A stretch of DNA of 64,000 nucleotides from Bradyrhizobium sp. Ghvi (GTDB taxonomy: Bacteria; Pseudomonadota; Alphaproteobacteria; Rhizobiales; Xanthobacteraceae). This document shows, piece after piece, positions 35,505 through 44,558 of the stretch. Made by a program: the position numbers and the translations under genes. Under the pieces are notes generated by a model. The model was not told the origin of the DNA, searched no databases, and was given only the letters and a program-made list of their open reading frames with translations. Within the stretch, counting starts at the first letter, position 1; the number at the start of each line of letters is the position of its first letter. Location of the stretch: NCBI RefSeq assembly GCF_900115265.1, contig NZ_FOVU01000007.1, positions 186,001 to 250,000 of the forward strand, given 5' to 3'.

Positions 35505-36257
35505 ATGGCAAAGCCGGCAGTGGTTGTGGTGGGCGCGGACAAGGGCGGGGTCGGCAAGACCACGGTGTCGCGTACCTTGCTTGATTATTTTTCCGCCAAC
35601 AACGTGCCGACGCGCGCGTTCGACACGGAGTCGCCGCGGGGAACGCTGAAGCGCTTCCACCCCGAGATCACCGAAATCGTCGACATGACGACCACGGCCG
35701 ACCAGATGAAGATCTTCGACACGCTGAACGCGGTCAGCCCGTCGGTGACCGTGATCGACGTTCGCGCCGGCCTGCTCTCGCCCGCCCTGGCCTCGCTGCG
35801 CGACATCGGCTTCCTCGATGCGGCCAAAGCCGGGCAGATCACCTTCGCCGTGTTCCACATCCTGGGCCCCTCGATCGCCTCGCTCGAGGAGATCGCGGAG
35901 ACGGCCGGCTTCATGACCGGTGCAAAATATTTCCTGGTGAAGAACTTCATCAACGACACCCAGTTCTTCCAGTGGGACCAGGCGACCTACAATTCCTACT
36001 TCCACCGCATCAAGGACGCCACCGAGCTGACCATCCCGAAGCTCAACGAAATGGCCTATGAGCAGGTCGAGGTCTCCTCGGTCCCGTTCCTGAAATTCGT
36101 CGCCAACAAGGGCATCAACGACGAAGCCGCGAACTATTCGTTCGTGCTGCGCGGTTATGTCCGGCACTGGCTCGCCAATGTCTGGAGCGAATTCGACCGC
36201 ATCCGCCTGACCGACATCGTCGGCTCGAAACCGGTGACCCGCAACAGCGAAAAATAG
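35505..36257 (+). CDS. ParA/MinD-like P-loop ATPase of unknown function
   Basis: A 250-residue protein with the deviant Walker A motif ADKGGVGKTTVSRTLLDYF at residues 10-28, whose N-terminal Lys is the signature of ParA/MinD/MipZ dimeric ATPases, and a switch-like TVIDVRAGLLSP. After that the sequence diverges from plasmid or chromosome ParA. A second P-loop protein follows 60 bases downstream, so the two may form a unit. Positioning of a cell structure is a reasonable but unproven idea. Confidence 0.8.
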   Translation: MAKPAVVVVGADKGGVGKTTVSRTLLDYFSANNVPTRAFDTESPRGTLKRFHPEITEIVDMTTTADQMKIFDTLNAVSPSVTVIDVRAGLLSPALASLRDIGFLDAAKAGQITFAVFHILGPSIASLEEIAETAGFMTGAKYFLVKNFINDTQFFQWDQATYNSYFHRIKDATELTIPKLNEMAYEQVEVSSVPFLKFVANKGINDEAANYSFVLRGYVRHWLANVWSEFDRIRLTDIVGSKPVTRNSEK

Positions 36258-36317
36258 TTGCGCAGGCCGGGCTGATACGGCTGGATTGGGCGGTGACTTG
36301 GCCTGATATAGCAGCCG

Positions 36318-36986
36318 ATGCCCGCGACACCCCTCTACATCATTTGCTCGCCCCGCCCGCAGGTCGGCAAGACCCTGCTGGCGCGGCTGCTCACCGAATT
36401 CCTGCTGCTCAAGAACGGCAACGTCGCTGCGTTCGACGTCAATCTGAAGGAGCCGTCGCTGCTCGATTACCTGCCGAAGGTCACCGAAACGGCTGATGTG
36501 GTCGACACCTACGGCAAGATGCAGCTGATGGACCGCGTCATCATCGATGACGGGCTCGCCAAGGTCATAGACCTCGGCTTCCACGCCTTCGACGAGTTCT
36601 TCAAGATGACCGACGAGATCGGTCTGCTCAAGGAAGCGGCGCGCCGGCATGTCGCGCCACAGATCCTGTTCGTCGCCGATACCGACCGCGTCTCGGCCCG
36701 CGCTCACGAGATGCTGCGCCAGCAGATCCCGCGGATGAACCTGATCACTGTCGACAATGAGTTCGTCATCCGCGGCGAGCTGCCACCCGCGATGGAGGGC
36801 GGCCGCCTGCTCCGCCTGCCGGCGCTGCCCGGGTTCCTCAAGACCTATATCGACCGCCTGAGCTTCTCCTTCACCGGCTACCTGCGTCAGGAGAAGGATT
36901 CCTCGACCGAGCTGCACCAGTGGATCCGGCGCAATTACCTCGCCTTCCGCGAGCTCGAGCTCAGCCTGATCCTGCAACGGTCTTGA
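36318..36986 (+). CDS. Second P-loop NTPase, partner of the ParA-like gene
   Basis: A 222-residue protein starting MPATPLYIICSPRPQVGKTLLARLLTEFLL (P-loop SPRPQVGKT). It is ParA-like in size and in the order P-loop, then AAFDVNLKEPSLLDYLP, but it lacks the first Lys of the deviant Walker A motif. Later segments such as ILFVADTDRVSAR fit a NTPase fold. Function unknown. It has the same strand as, and 60 bases from, the ParA-like gene. Confidence 0.75.
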   Translation: MPATPLYIICSPRPQVGKTLLARLLTEFLLLKNGNVAAFDVNLKEPSLLDYLPKVTETADVVDTYGKMQLMDRVIIDDGLAKVIDLGFHAFDEFFKMTDEIGLLKEAARRHVAPQILFVADTDRVSARAHEMLRQQIPRMNLITVDNEFVIRGELPPAMEGGRLLRLPALPGFLKTYIDRLSFSFTGYLRQEKDSSTELHQWIRRNYLAFRELELSLILQRS

Positions 36987-36990
36987 GAGA

Positions 36991-37097
36991 CGTCATTCCG
37001 GGGCGCGCGTCAGTGCGAACCCGGAATCCATTGCGCGGCATCGCTGCGGCCGGGATGGATTCCGGACTCGCGACTTCGTCGCGCCCCGGAATGACGA
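36991..37097. repeat. Palindromic repeat of the GTCATTCCGGGGC family
   Basis: CGTCATTCCGGGGCGCGCGT at the left and GCGCCCCGGAATGACG at the right, with inner ACCCGGAATCCAT / ATGGATTCCGGA arms. Between the second P-loop gene and the convergent apt gene. Confidence 0.8.
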
Positions 37098-37166
37098 GAG
37101 AGCCAGAATGGCTTCGCCCCATATTTATCCGGGCAATATTTAGGCGATCTGGAGACCGTCGCGACT

Positions 37167-37706
<540 letters not shown>

Positions 37707-37721
37707 TCGTTTCTCGTTTCG

Positions 37722-37805
37722 TTGTCATTCCGGGGCGGCTCCAGAGCCGAACCCGGAATCTCGAGATTCCGGGTTCGATGCTGCGCATCGCCCGGAATGA
37801 CGAGC
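37722..37805. repeat. Palindromic repeat of the GTCATTCCGGGGC family
   Basis: TGTCATTCCGGGGCGGCT and CGCCCGGAATGACG at the ends, with a central perfect hairpin CCCGGAATCTCGAGATTCCGGG. It lies between trpE(G) and apt, both on the minus strand. Confidence 0.8.
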
Positions 37806-37818
37806 GTGAAGCATGCAC

Positions 37819-39984
37819 TCATTTCGCCCCCGCATCCAGCCGGAACGCATTCTCCACGATACGCAAGCCCACCTCGCCACTGAGCGACATCAGCGATTCC
37901 GGATGGAATTGCACGCCGGCGACCGGCAGGGTCTTGTGCTCCAGCGCCATGGCAACGCCGTCCTCGGTAGTGGCGGTGACGTCGAGCACCTCCGGCATGC
38001 TGTCGCGCTCGACGAACAGCGAATGATAGCGGCCGATCACGATCTCGTTCGGCAGGTTGCGCATCAGGCGCCCGCCGCGCACCTGGACCCGCGAGGGCCG
38101 GCCGTGCGCGGGATGGGTGAGTTGGCCGAGCTCGCCGCCGAAATATTCACCGATCGCCTGCACGCCGAGACAGACGCCGAACACCGGCAGCTTGTTCTCC
38201 AGCGCCGCATTGATCGTCTTCTTGATCCCGAAATCCTCGGGGCGACCCGGTCCGGGCGACAGCACCAGCAAATCCCACCTCTTCTGCTTGAGCATGTCGA
38301 GCGCATGCACATAGCGGACCACGGTGACGCTGGCGCCGACCTGGCGGAAGTAGTCGGCGAGCATGTGCACAAAGCTGTCGTCATGGTCGATCAGCAGCAC
38401 GCGCTTGCCGGACCCGGTTGCATCAGGCGCAAAGCTCGACAGCGGCTTCGGCGGATCGCCGCGCAGCGCCTGGAACAGTGCAGCGGCTTTCACCTGGCAT
38501 TCGCGGTCTTCCGCGGCGGGATCCGAGTCGAACAGACAGGTGGCGCCGACGCGGACCTCCGCAAGACCATCCTTCATGCGGATGGTGCGGATGGTGAGGC
38601 CGGTGTTGATGCTGCCGTCGAAATTCACTGCACCGATCGCGCCCGCATACCAGCGCCGCGGCGAGCGCTCGTGGTCCTCGACGAACTGCATCGCCCAGAG
38701 TTTTGGTGCGCCTGTGACGGTGACGGCCCAGGCGTGGGTGAGGAAGGCGTCGAGCGCGTCGAAACCGGGACGCAGCATGCCCTCGACATGATCGACGGTG
38801 TGGAACAGCTTTGAATAGGTCTCGATCTGTCGACGAGCCAGCACCTTGATCGTGCCGGGGACGCAGACGCGCGCCTTGTCGTTGCGGTCGACGTCGGTAC
38901 ACATGTTGAGCTCGAACTCGTCCTTCTCCGAGTTCAGGAGCTGGCGGATCTGCTCGGCGTCGCCGATGGCATCGGTGCCGCGCGCGATCGTGCCCGATAT
39001 TGGGCATGTCTCGACGCGGCGTCCGTCGGAGCGCACGAACATTTCCGGCGAAGCCGAAACGAGGTATTCGCCCTCGCCCAGATTCATCAACGCGCCGTAA
39101 GGCGACGGGTTGATGACGCAGAGACGCTGGAACACTTCGGCCGGCGAGCGCTCGCAAGGCTCGGCGAAAAGCTGGCCCGGCACGGCCTCGAACAGATCAC
39201 CGCGGGCAAAGGCCGCCCGCGCTGTCTCGACCGTAGCTTGATATTCGCCGGGCGCGTGATCGGCAAAGCCCTGGCGATCCGTTTTCATGTACGGGCTGTC
39301 GGCGGTCTCACGCGGCAGGCCTTCGGTGGACTTGCCCTTCCACGCGAAATCGTAAGCGAGCACGACACCGCGCCCCGTCGCGCGATCATAGGCGAGCAGA
39401 CGATCGGGCACGTAAAGCACGATGTCGCGCTGGTCTTGCTCGCGCGGGCGCTTCTGCACGAGGTCCTCGATCTGGAACACGAGATCGTAGGCGAAGGCGC
39501 CGAACAGGCCGAGCAGCCCGTCTTCATTGGCGGAGAAAGCGGCAATGATGTCGCGCACCAGCGACATCACGCTGGCGCGGCGCGTGCGCTGGTCTTCCTC
39601 GATAGGCGCATCGCCGCGGATGATGTGACCGGCAAGGCGCGTTGTGCTCTTCTCCGAGATCACGAGGCAGGGCTCGCGCAGGACGTCGGCGAGGAAGGCG
39701 ATCAGCACCTGTCCGCGGTCGTTGAGCGCTTCCAGCTTGAAGTTGATACCTGATGTCTCGAGCTTGAGCGGCGGATCGGAGAAGCCGAGGTCAAAGCTCT
39801 CGTAGCGGCCGGGCACTGTCGTGCCGGAGGATAGCACCACGCCGCGGCGGCGGTCGAGCAGGCTGACGAGATCGTCAAGCCTGGAGGCACCACCGGTAAA
39901 CTGTTCGGCCACGCGCGTGATCGCAAGGCCGCCGCGGGTGACGTAGTCGCTTCTGGCGGGAAGAGCAAAGACTGTCCTGTTCAT
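37819..39984 (-). CDS. trpE(G): Anthranilate synthase, fused TrpE-TrpG
   Basis: The 721-residue protein makes anthranilate from chorismate and glutamine, the first step of tryptophan synthesis. About residues 1-510 are the TrpE part (the late motif ICPISGTIARGTDA-like ETCPISGTIARG, then AVTVTGAPKLWAM), and about 525-715 the glutamine amidotransferase part with nucleophile Cys in VFGVCLGVQAIGEYF and the His-Glu pair in GVQFHPESLMS. Fused TrpE(G) is typical of Rhizobiales. A leader peptide with tandem Trp codons and a terminator precede it, so expression is attenuated by tryptophan. Confidence 0.96.
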   Translation of the reverse strand: MNRTVFALPARSDYVTRGGLAITRVAEQFTGGASRLDDLVSLLDRRRGVVLSSGTTVPGRYESFDLGFSDPPLKLETSGINFKLEALNDRGQVLIAFLADVLREPCLVISEKSTTRLAGHIIRGDAPIEEDQRTRRASVMSLVRDIIAAFSANEDGLLGLFGAFAYDLVFQIEDLVQKRPREQDQRDIVLYVPDRLLAYDRATGRGVVLAYDFAWKGKSTEGLPRETADSPYMKTDRQGFADHAPGEYQATVETARAAFARGDLFEAVPGQLFAEPCERSPAEVFQRLCVINPSPYGALMNLGEGEYLVSASPEMFVRSDGRRVETCPISGTIARGTDAIGDAEQIRQLLNSEKDEFELNMCTDVDRNDKARVCVPGTIKVLARRQIETYSKLFHTVDHVEGMLRPGFDALDAFLTHAWAVTVTGAPKLWAMQFVEDHERSPRRWYAGAIGAVNFDGSINTGLTIRTIRMKDGLAEVRVGATCLFDSDPAAEDRECQVKAAALFQALRGDPPKPLSSFAPDATGSGKRVLLIDHDDSFVHMLADYFRQVGASVTVVRYVHALDMLKQKRWDLLVLSPGPGRPEDFGIKKTINAALENKLPVFGVCLGVQAIGEYFGGELGQLTHPAHGRPSRVQVRGGRLMRNLPNEIVIGRYHSLFVERDSMPEVLDVTATTEDGVAMALEHKTLPVAGVQFHPESLMSLSGEVGLRIVENAFRLDAGAK

Positions 39985-40029
39985 GGGGTCCTCTTACGAA
40001 ACTTGCCGAGGGAACGCCACACAGGACAA

Positions 40030-40061
40030 ACGAAAAGGCCGCCGCGCTGTGCTGGCGACCT
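40030..40061 (-). terminator. trp attenuator (Rho-independent terminator)
   Basis: In the transcript, GGTCGCC pairs with GGCGGCC across a 10-base loop (AGCACAGCGC) and is followed by CCTTTTCGTTT. It lies between the trpL leader peptide and trpE(G), about 45-75 bases before the latter's ATG. An alternative upstream pairing involving GGTGGC/GCACC and GAGGTGGCCGG could act as antiterminator. Confidence 0.8.
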
Positions 40062-40099
40062 CAGACGATTTTGGGAAAACAAATCGCACCGGCCACCTC

Positions 40100-40147
40100 T
40101 TAGGAGGTGCGCCACCAACGACGGGATGGGCGGGCTGCGGTGCTCAT
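40100..40147 (-). CDS. trpL: trp leader peptide
   Basis: A 15-residue peptide, MSTAARPSRRWWRTS, with two adjacent Trp codons near its end. It stands 115 bases before trpE(G) and is followed by alternative hairpins ending in a terminator, the classical attenuation layout. When Trp-tRNA is scarce the ribosome stalls at the TGG TGG codons and the antiterminator forms. The likely transcript start is at or next to the A of the ATG, so it would be leaderless, as I recall for the Sinorhizobium trpL RNA, whose released leader and peptide act in trans. Confidence 0.85.
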   Translation of the reverse strand: MSTAARPSRRWWRTS

Positions 40148-40154
40148 GGGTGGG

Positions 40155-40184
40155 ATACTCACCATGGCGCGGGGACGGCGTCAA
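40155..40184 (-). promoter_or_regulatory. trpL-trpE(G) promoter
   Basis: On the minus strand TTGACG (40184-40179) and GAGTAT (40160-40155) are separated by 18 bases and resemble -35 and -10 boxes. The -10 ends 7 bases before the trpL ATG, so transcription should start at about the start codon. Confidence 0.6.
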
Positions 40185-40215
40185 GGGCGCCGCCCCACTA
40201 TAGGGCGACCGATAA

Positions 40216-40890
40216 TTACCCTAGATGTTTCCTGAAGAACTCCGTCGCCCGGCCCCAGGCGAGCTCGGCGGCTTCGCGGTCGTGCACGGCCTGGCGCTGC
40301 TCGTTGACGAAGGCGTGCTCGGCGTCATAGCGGAAAAGCTCGAGTGACTTGCCGGCGGCCTTCATGGCCTTTTCGAACCCGCTGACGAGCTCCGGCGTAC
40401 ACCAATCGTCCTTGTTGGCGAAATGGGCCTGGAGCGGGATCTTGACATCGGCGGGTTTGGCGGCCTGCTCCGGCGGGATGCCGTAGAACACGACGCCGGC
40501 GGCGAGCTCCGGCACATGCACCGCCCCGATGATGGTGACGGCGCCGCCGAGGCAGAAGCCGGTGAGGCCAACCTTGGCGCCGTTACGCGACAGATATTGC
40601 GCGGCTCCCCGCACCGTCTGCGTGGTGGCGTCCATGAAATCGAGCGAGTTCATTTCCTTGTTGGCGGAATCCGTATCGTGATACGGCACCACCTTGCCCT
40701 TGTAGAGATCGGGCGCCAGCGCATCGAAGCCGGCGAGTGCAAAGCGGTCACACAGGCCCTTGATCTGGTCGGACAGGCCCCACCATTCCTGGATCACGAC
40801 CACGCCCGGCGCGTTGCCGCGCGCGGCGTTGGCGAGATAACCGGATGCATCCTTGCCGTCCGGGCGCTTGAAAGTGATGGCGGTTCCCAT
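40216..40890 (-). CDS. Dienelactone hydrolase family protein
   Basis: A 224-residue alpha/beta hydrolase with Cys nucleophile in LTGFCLGGAV (after GAKV), a late His in YDAEHAFVNEQ and the N-terminal GVVVIQEWWGLSDQIKGLCD of the dienelactone hydrolase family. Relatives open dienelactones in chlorocatechol breakdown, but many act on other substrates. The ATG at 40890 has GGAGG upstream. The upstream part of the frame is a repeat and not coding. Confidence 0.92.
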   Translation of the reverse strand: MGTAITFKRPDGKDASGYLANAARGNAPGVVVIQEWWGLSDQIKGLCDRFALAGFDALAPDLYKGKVVPYHDTDSANKEMNSLDFMDATTQTVRGAAQYLSRNGAKVGLTGFCLGGAVTIIGAVHVPELAAGVVFYGIPPEQAAKPADVKIPLQAHFANKDDWCTPELVSGFEKAMKAAGKSLELFRYDAEHAFVNEQRQAVHDREAAELAWGRATEFFRKHLG

Positions 40891-40967
40891 GGTGTCCTCC
40901 GGTGAGTTTCTGAGGGAGCGATTGGCGGTATTTTGGCGGCTGAGAGGGCGTGAAGCAATCCACACTC

Positions 40968-41078
40968 TCGTCATTCCGGGGCGCGCGATGGCGCGAGCCC
41001 GGAATGCATCGGGCCGCAGAGATGGTGGATAGATGGATTCCGGGCTCGACGCTGACGCATCGTCCCGGAATGACGGAG
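40968..41078. repeat. Palindromic repeat of the GTCATTCCGGGGC family
   Basis: CGTCATTCCGGGGCGCGCGA at the left and CGTCCCGGAATGACGG at the right, with inner CCCGGAATGCAT / ATGGATTCCGGG arms. It separates the end of fbcH from the dienelactone hydrolase gene. Confidence 0.8.
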
Positions 41079-41089
41079 AGCTCAACAAC

Positions 41090-41116
41090 AAAAAAGCCCC
41101 TTTTCGGGGGCTTTTT
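41090..41116 (-). terminator. Rho-independent terminator of fbcFH
   Basis: AGCCCC-TTTTC-GGGGGCT forms a 6-7 base-pair GC hairpin flanked by an A-run on one side and a T-run on the other, 22 bases after the fbcH stop. The minus-strand transcript ends in six U residues. It is nearly symmetrical and could act in both directions. Confidence 0.9.
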
Positions 41117-41137
41117 CATTCCCGTTTCGCGCGCCGC

Positions 41138-43210
41138 TCAGTGCGAATCGGCCCAGACCTTCTTCTTGGTGAAGTACATCAGGAACGCGAAGATGATCAG
41201 GAACACGAATACCTGGAGGCCGAGGCGCTTGCGCGCTTCCATATGCGGCTCGGCGGTCCACATCAGGAACGTGGTGACGTCCTTGGCGTATTGCGCAACT
41301 GTCGTCGGCGAGCCGTCATCATAGGTCACTTGGCCGTCGCTGAGCGGCTTCGGCATCTTGATCGCGTGGCCCGGGAAGTACTTGTTGTAGTACGAGCCTT
41401 CCGGAATGGTCACACCTTCCGGCACCTTGTCCTCAAACCCCTGGAGCACCGCCGAGACATAGTCCGGGCCCTGCTCCTGGTACTGGCTGAAGAAGTCGAT
41501 GATGAACATCGGAAAGCCGCGGCCATAGGAGCGCGCCTTGGTGATCAGCGACAGGTCCGGCGGCGCCGCACCGCCGTTCGCCGCGCGAGCTGCCTGCTCG
41601 TTCGGGAAGGGCGACGGGAAGTAGTCAGCCGGCCGGCCGGGGCGCTCAAACATCTCGCCCTGGTCGTTCGGGCCGTCCTTGATCTTGTACTCGGAGGCAA
41701 AGGCCGCCGCCTGCGCCACCGAATAGCCGGGGCCACCGGCTTCCGCGAGGTTGCGGAAGGCGACGTAGGACAGCGCGTGGCAGTTGGAGCAGACTTCCTT
41801 GTAGACCTTCAGGCCGCGCTGGAGCGCACCGCGGTCATACTTGCCGAAAGGGCCGGCGAACGACCAGCTGTTGCCCGGCGGCTTGGTGCCACCTTCCTCG
41901 GCGCGGGCCTTGTCGGCCGAGGCAGCGAACAGTGCGCCGGCCAGGGCCAGCACGATCGCGGTCGAAACCATCGGCGTCGACCTGCTGCCGGTCTTGGCAA
42001 GCACGGCATCCGAGATCGAGTTCGGCACCGGCCGCGGCTTCTCGATGCGCGAGAGCAGCGGCAACACGATCAGGAAGTAGGCGAAGTAGCAGACCGTCAG
42101 GACCCGGCCGGCGATCACATAGATGCCTTCCGGCGGCTGCGCGCCGAGATAGCCGAGCAGGATGCAGACCACGACGAAGATCCAGAAGAACTGCTTGGCT
42201 AGCGGGCGATACTTCGACGACCTGGTCCTGGCGCTATCGAGCCAGGGCAGGAAGCACAGGATGATGATCGCCGAGAACATCGCGATGACGCCCGCGAGCT
42301 TGTTCGGGATCGAACGCAGGATCGCGTAGAACGGCAGGTAGTACCATTCCGGCACGATGTGCGGCGGCGTCACGCCCGGGTTCGCCGGAATGTAGTTGTC
42401 GGCATCGCCGAGATAGTTCGGCATGTAGAAGATGAACCAGGCGTAGAGCAGCAGGAAGCAGGCGACGCCGAACATGTCCTTGATGGTCGCGTGCGGCGTG
42501 AACGGCACCGTGTCCTTTTCCGTCTTGGGCTCGACACCGTCAGGATTGTTCTGGCCCGCGACGTGCAGCGCCCAGACGTGCAGCACGACCACGCCCGCGA
42601 TCAGGAAGGGCAGCAGATAGTGCAACGAGAAGAAGCGGTTCAGCGTCGGGTTGCCGACCGAATAGCCGCCCCACAACAGCGTCACGATGCTCTCGCCGAC
42701 ATAGGGAATGGCGGAGAACAGATTGGTGATGACGGTGGCGCCCCAGAAGCTCATCTGGCCCCACGGCAGCACATAACCCATGAAACCCGTCGCCATCATC
42801 AGGAGATAGATGATGACACCGAGGATCCAGAGCACCTCGCGCGGCTCCTTGTACGAGCCGTAATAGAGGCCGCGCAGCATGTGGACATAGACCGCGAAGA
42901 AGAACATCGACGCGCCGACCGCATGCATGTTGCGCAGCAGCCAGCCGTAATTCACGTCACGAACGATCAGCTCGACCGACTTGAAGGCGAGATCGGCATG
43001 CGGCGTGTAGTGCATCGCCAGGATCACGCCGGTCAGGATCTGAATCCCCAGCATGAACGAGAGAATGGCGCCGAAGGTCCACCAATAGTTCAGGTTGCGC
43101 GGGGTGGGATAGGCGACGAAGGAAGAGTGCATGAGACCAAAGATCGGCAGGCGCCGCTCGATCCATTGCAAGGCCGGATTGCTCGGCTGGTAGTCGGATG
43201 GTCCGCTCAT
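41138..43210 (-). CDS. fbcH: Fused cytochrome b / cytochrome c1 of the bc1 complex
   Basis: One 690-residue polyprotein holds cytochrome b (about residues 1-410, eight membrane helices, heme His in AVYVHMLRG and HVWALHVAG, and the PEWYYLPFYAILRSIP quinol-site segment) and cytochrome c1 (from about residue 430, with heme motif CSNCH near 473-477 and a C-terminal anchor). In Bradyrhizobium the precursor is known to be cleaved into both cytochromes; a signal-like helix (STAIVLALAGALFAASADKARA) at residues 410-435 marks the processing site. It follows fbcF and carries electrons from quinol to cytochrome c. Confidence 0.98.
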   Translation of the reverse strand: MSGPSDYQPSNPALQWIERRLPIFGLMHSSFVAYPTPRNLNYWWTFGAILSFMLGIQILTGVILAMHYTPHADLAFKSVELIVRDVNYGWLLRNMHAVGASMFFFAVYVHMLRGLYYGSYKEPREVLWILGVIIYLLMMATGFMGYVLPWGQMSFWGATVITNLFSAIPYVGESIVTLLWGGYSVGNPTLNRFFSLHYLLPFLIAGVVVLHVWALHVAGQNNPDGVEPKTEKDTVPFTPHATIKDMFGVACFLLLYAWFIFYMPNYLGDADNYIPANPGVTPPHIVPEWYYLPFYAILRSIPNKLAGVIAMFSAIIILCFLPWLDSARTRSSKYRPLAKQFFWIFVVVCILLGYLGAQPPEGIYVIAGRVLTVCYFAYFLIVLPLLSRIEKPRPVPNSISDAVLAKTGSRSTPMVSTAIVLALAGALFAASADKARAEEGGTKPPGNSWSFAGPFGKYDRGALQRGLKVYKEVCSNCHALSYVAFRNLAEAGGPGYSVAQAAAFASEYKIKDGPNDQGEMFERPGRPADYFPSPFPNEQAARAANGGAAPPDLSLITKARSYGRGFPMFIIDFFSQYQEQGPDYVSAVLQGFEDKVPEGVTIPEGSYYNKYFPGHAIKMPKPLSDGQVTYDDGSPTTVAQYAKDVTTFLMWTAEPHMEARKRLGLQVFVFLIIFAFLMYFTKKKVWADSH

Positions 43211-43272
43211 GATGCGATCCTGAGGAAATAAAACGACGAGACGGCGCGAAGCTTCGGACGAGGTTCCGAAGC

Positions 43273-43803
43273 TCAGCCGATCTGGATTTTGGTGTCGGAA
43301 ACGAAAGTGTACGGCGGCACCGGCAGGTTCGCGGGCGCGGGCCCCTGGCGGATGCGGCCGGACGAATCGTACTGCGAACCATGGCAGGGGCAGAAGAACC
43401 CGTCGTAATTGCCTTCATGGGCGATCGGAATGCAGCCGAGATGGGTGCAGATGCCGATCACGACCAGCCACTGATCATGACCGGACTTCACCCGGGCCTC
43501 GTCGGACTGCGGATCGGGCAGGCTCGCCACGGGAACGGCGCGCGCCTCGTCGATTTGCTTCTTGGTGCGGTGGCTGATGTAGATCGGCTTGCCGCGCCAG
43601 AACACCTTGATGTCCTGCCCCTCGGCGACCGGGCTCAGATCGACCTCGATCGGCGCACCGGCGGCGATGGTCGAGGCGTCCGGATTCATTTGGGAGATAA
43701 AGGGCCAGAGCGCAGCCGCGCCCCCTACTGCTGCGGCCGCCCCCGTTGCAACGAATAAGAAATCACGGCGTGTCGGATGGTCCGCCGAAGACGCTGTCGT
43801 CAC
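43273..43803 (-). CDS. fbcF: Rieske iron-sulfur protein of the bc1 complex
   Basis: The 176-residue subunit has the 2Fe-2S ligands Cys119, His121, Cys138 and His141 (CTHLGC, then CPCH), with Cys124 and Cys140 placed for the disulfide. The N-terminus has a Tat motif TRRDFLFVATG followed by a hydrophobic anchor that is not cleaved in this family. It lies 62 bases before fbcH on the same strand, forming the fbcFH operon. Confidence 0.98.
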   Translation of the reverse strand: MTTASSADHPTRRDFLFVATGAAAAVGGAAALWPFISQMNPDASTIAAGAPIEVDLSPVAEGQDIKVFWRGKPIYISHRTKKQIDEARAVPVASLPDPQSDEARVKSGHDQWLVVIGICTHLGCIPIAHEGNYDGFFCPCHGSQYDSSGRIRQGPAPANLPVPPYTFVSDTKIQIG

Positions 43804-44081
43804 GATTCCAACCCTTTCTTCTTATGCGACCGGTGGAACCGCTCCAGGAGCCCCCAAGGTCCCCGGAACAGTGCTGCCGGCGCCCGCGGCCCCCCGCGGC
43901 GGCAGAACTTCACGTGTCCTCGCCAAAACAAGCGAAAACAGCAGTCCAGAATCGTTCTATTGGCACCCTTGCAGGACGAGCGCAAGCCCGCTAACGGCGC
44001 GGGAGCGTGCAATGCACGAATTCCGCGGCCAGCGATGTTTTATTGAGACATTTCCGGCCATCAACCAGCCCTCCACCGCCC

Positions 44082-44540
44082 ATGCAGATCGCGCTTTTCC
44101 AACCCGACATCCCCCAGAACACCGGCACGATTCTCAGGCTCTGCGCCTGCCTGGGCATCGGCGCCCACATCATCGAACCGGCCGGCTTCCCGGTCTCCGA
44201 TCGGCATTTCCGCCGGGCGGGAATGGATTACCTCGACCACGTCAGCATCGTCAGGCACGATTCCTGGTCGAAATTCGAGGAATGGCGCAGAGGCCAAGGC
44301 TACCGCCTGCTGCTGTTCACCACCAAAGCCGCCACGGACTATCGCGATTTCCGTTACCAGACGTCGGACATCCTGCTATTCGGGCGCGAGAGCGCCGGCG
44401 TAACCGACGCGGTGGTCGAGGCTGCGGATGCGCGCCTGGTGATCCCGATCTCGCCAGGGCTGCGGTCGCTCAATGTTGCCATGAGCGCGGCGATGGCCGC
44501 GGGCGAAGCGCTCCGGCAGGTCCGGAACCCGCAAGATTGA
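44082..44540 (+). CDS. trmL: tRNA (cytidine(34)-2'-O)-methyltransferase
   Basis: A 152-residue SPOUT methyltransferase that modifies the wobble base of tRNA-Leu. The motif start MQIALFQPDIPQNTGTILRL, the DILLFGRESAGV region and the knot segment IPISPGLRSLNVAMSAAMA are diagnostic. The ATG at 44082 is chosen; the frame upstream of it is non-homologous. It begins a run of same-strand genes: trmL, queE, queD, hemF and a HAD gene. Confidence 0.95.
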   Translation: MQIALFQPDIPQNTGTILRLCACLGIGAHIIEPAGFPVSDRHFRRAGMDYLDHVSIVRHDSWSKFEEWRRGQGYRLLLFTTKAATDYRDFRYQTSDILLFGRESAGVTDAVVEAADARLVIPISPGLRSLNVAMSAAMAAGEALRQVRNPQD

Positions 44541-44558
44541 TATGACGAGGAGAGATCA

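Noticed and set aside
35373..36977. Minus-strand ORF of about 530 codons
   Set aside because: It is antisense to the two P-loop ATPase genes.
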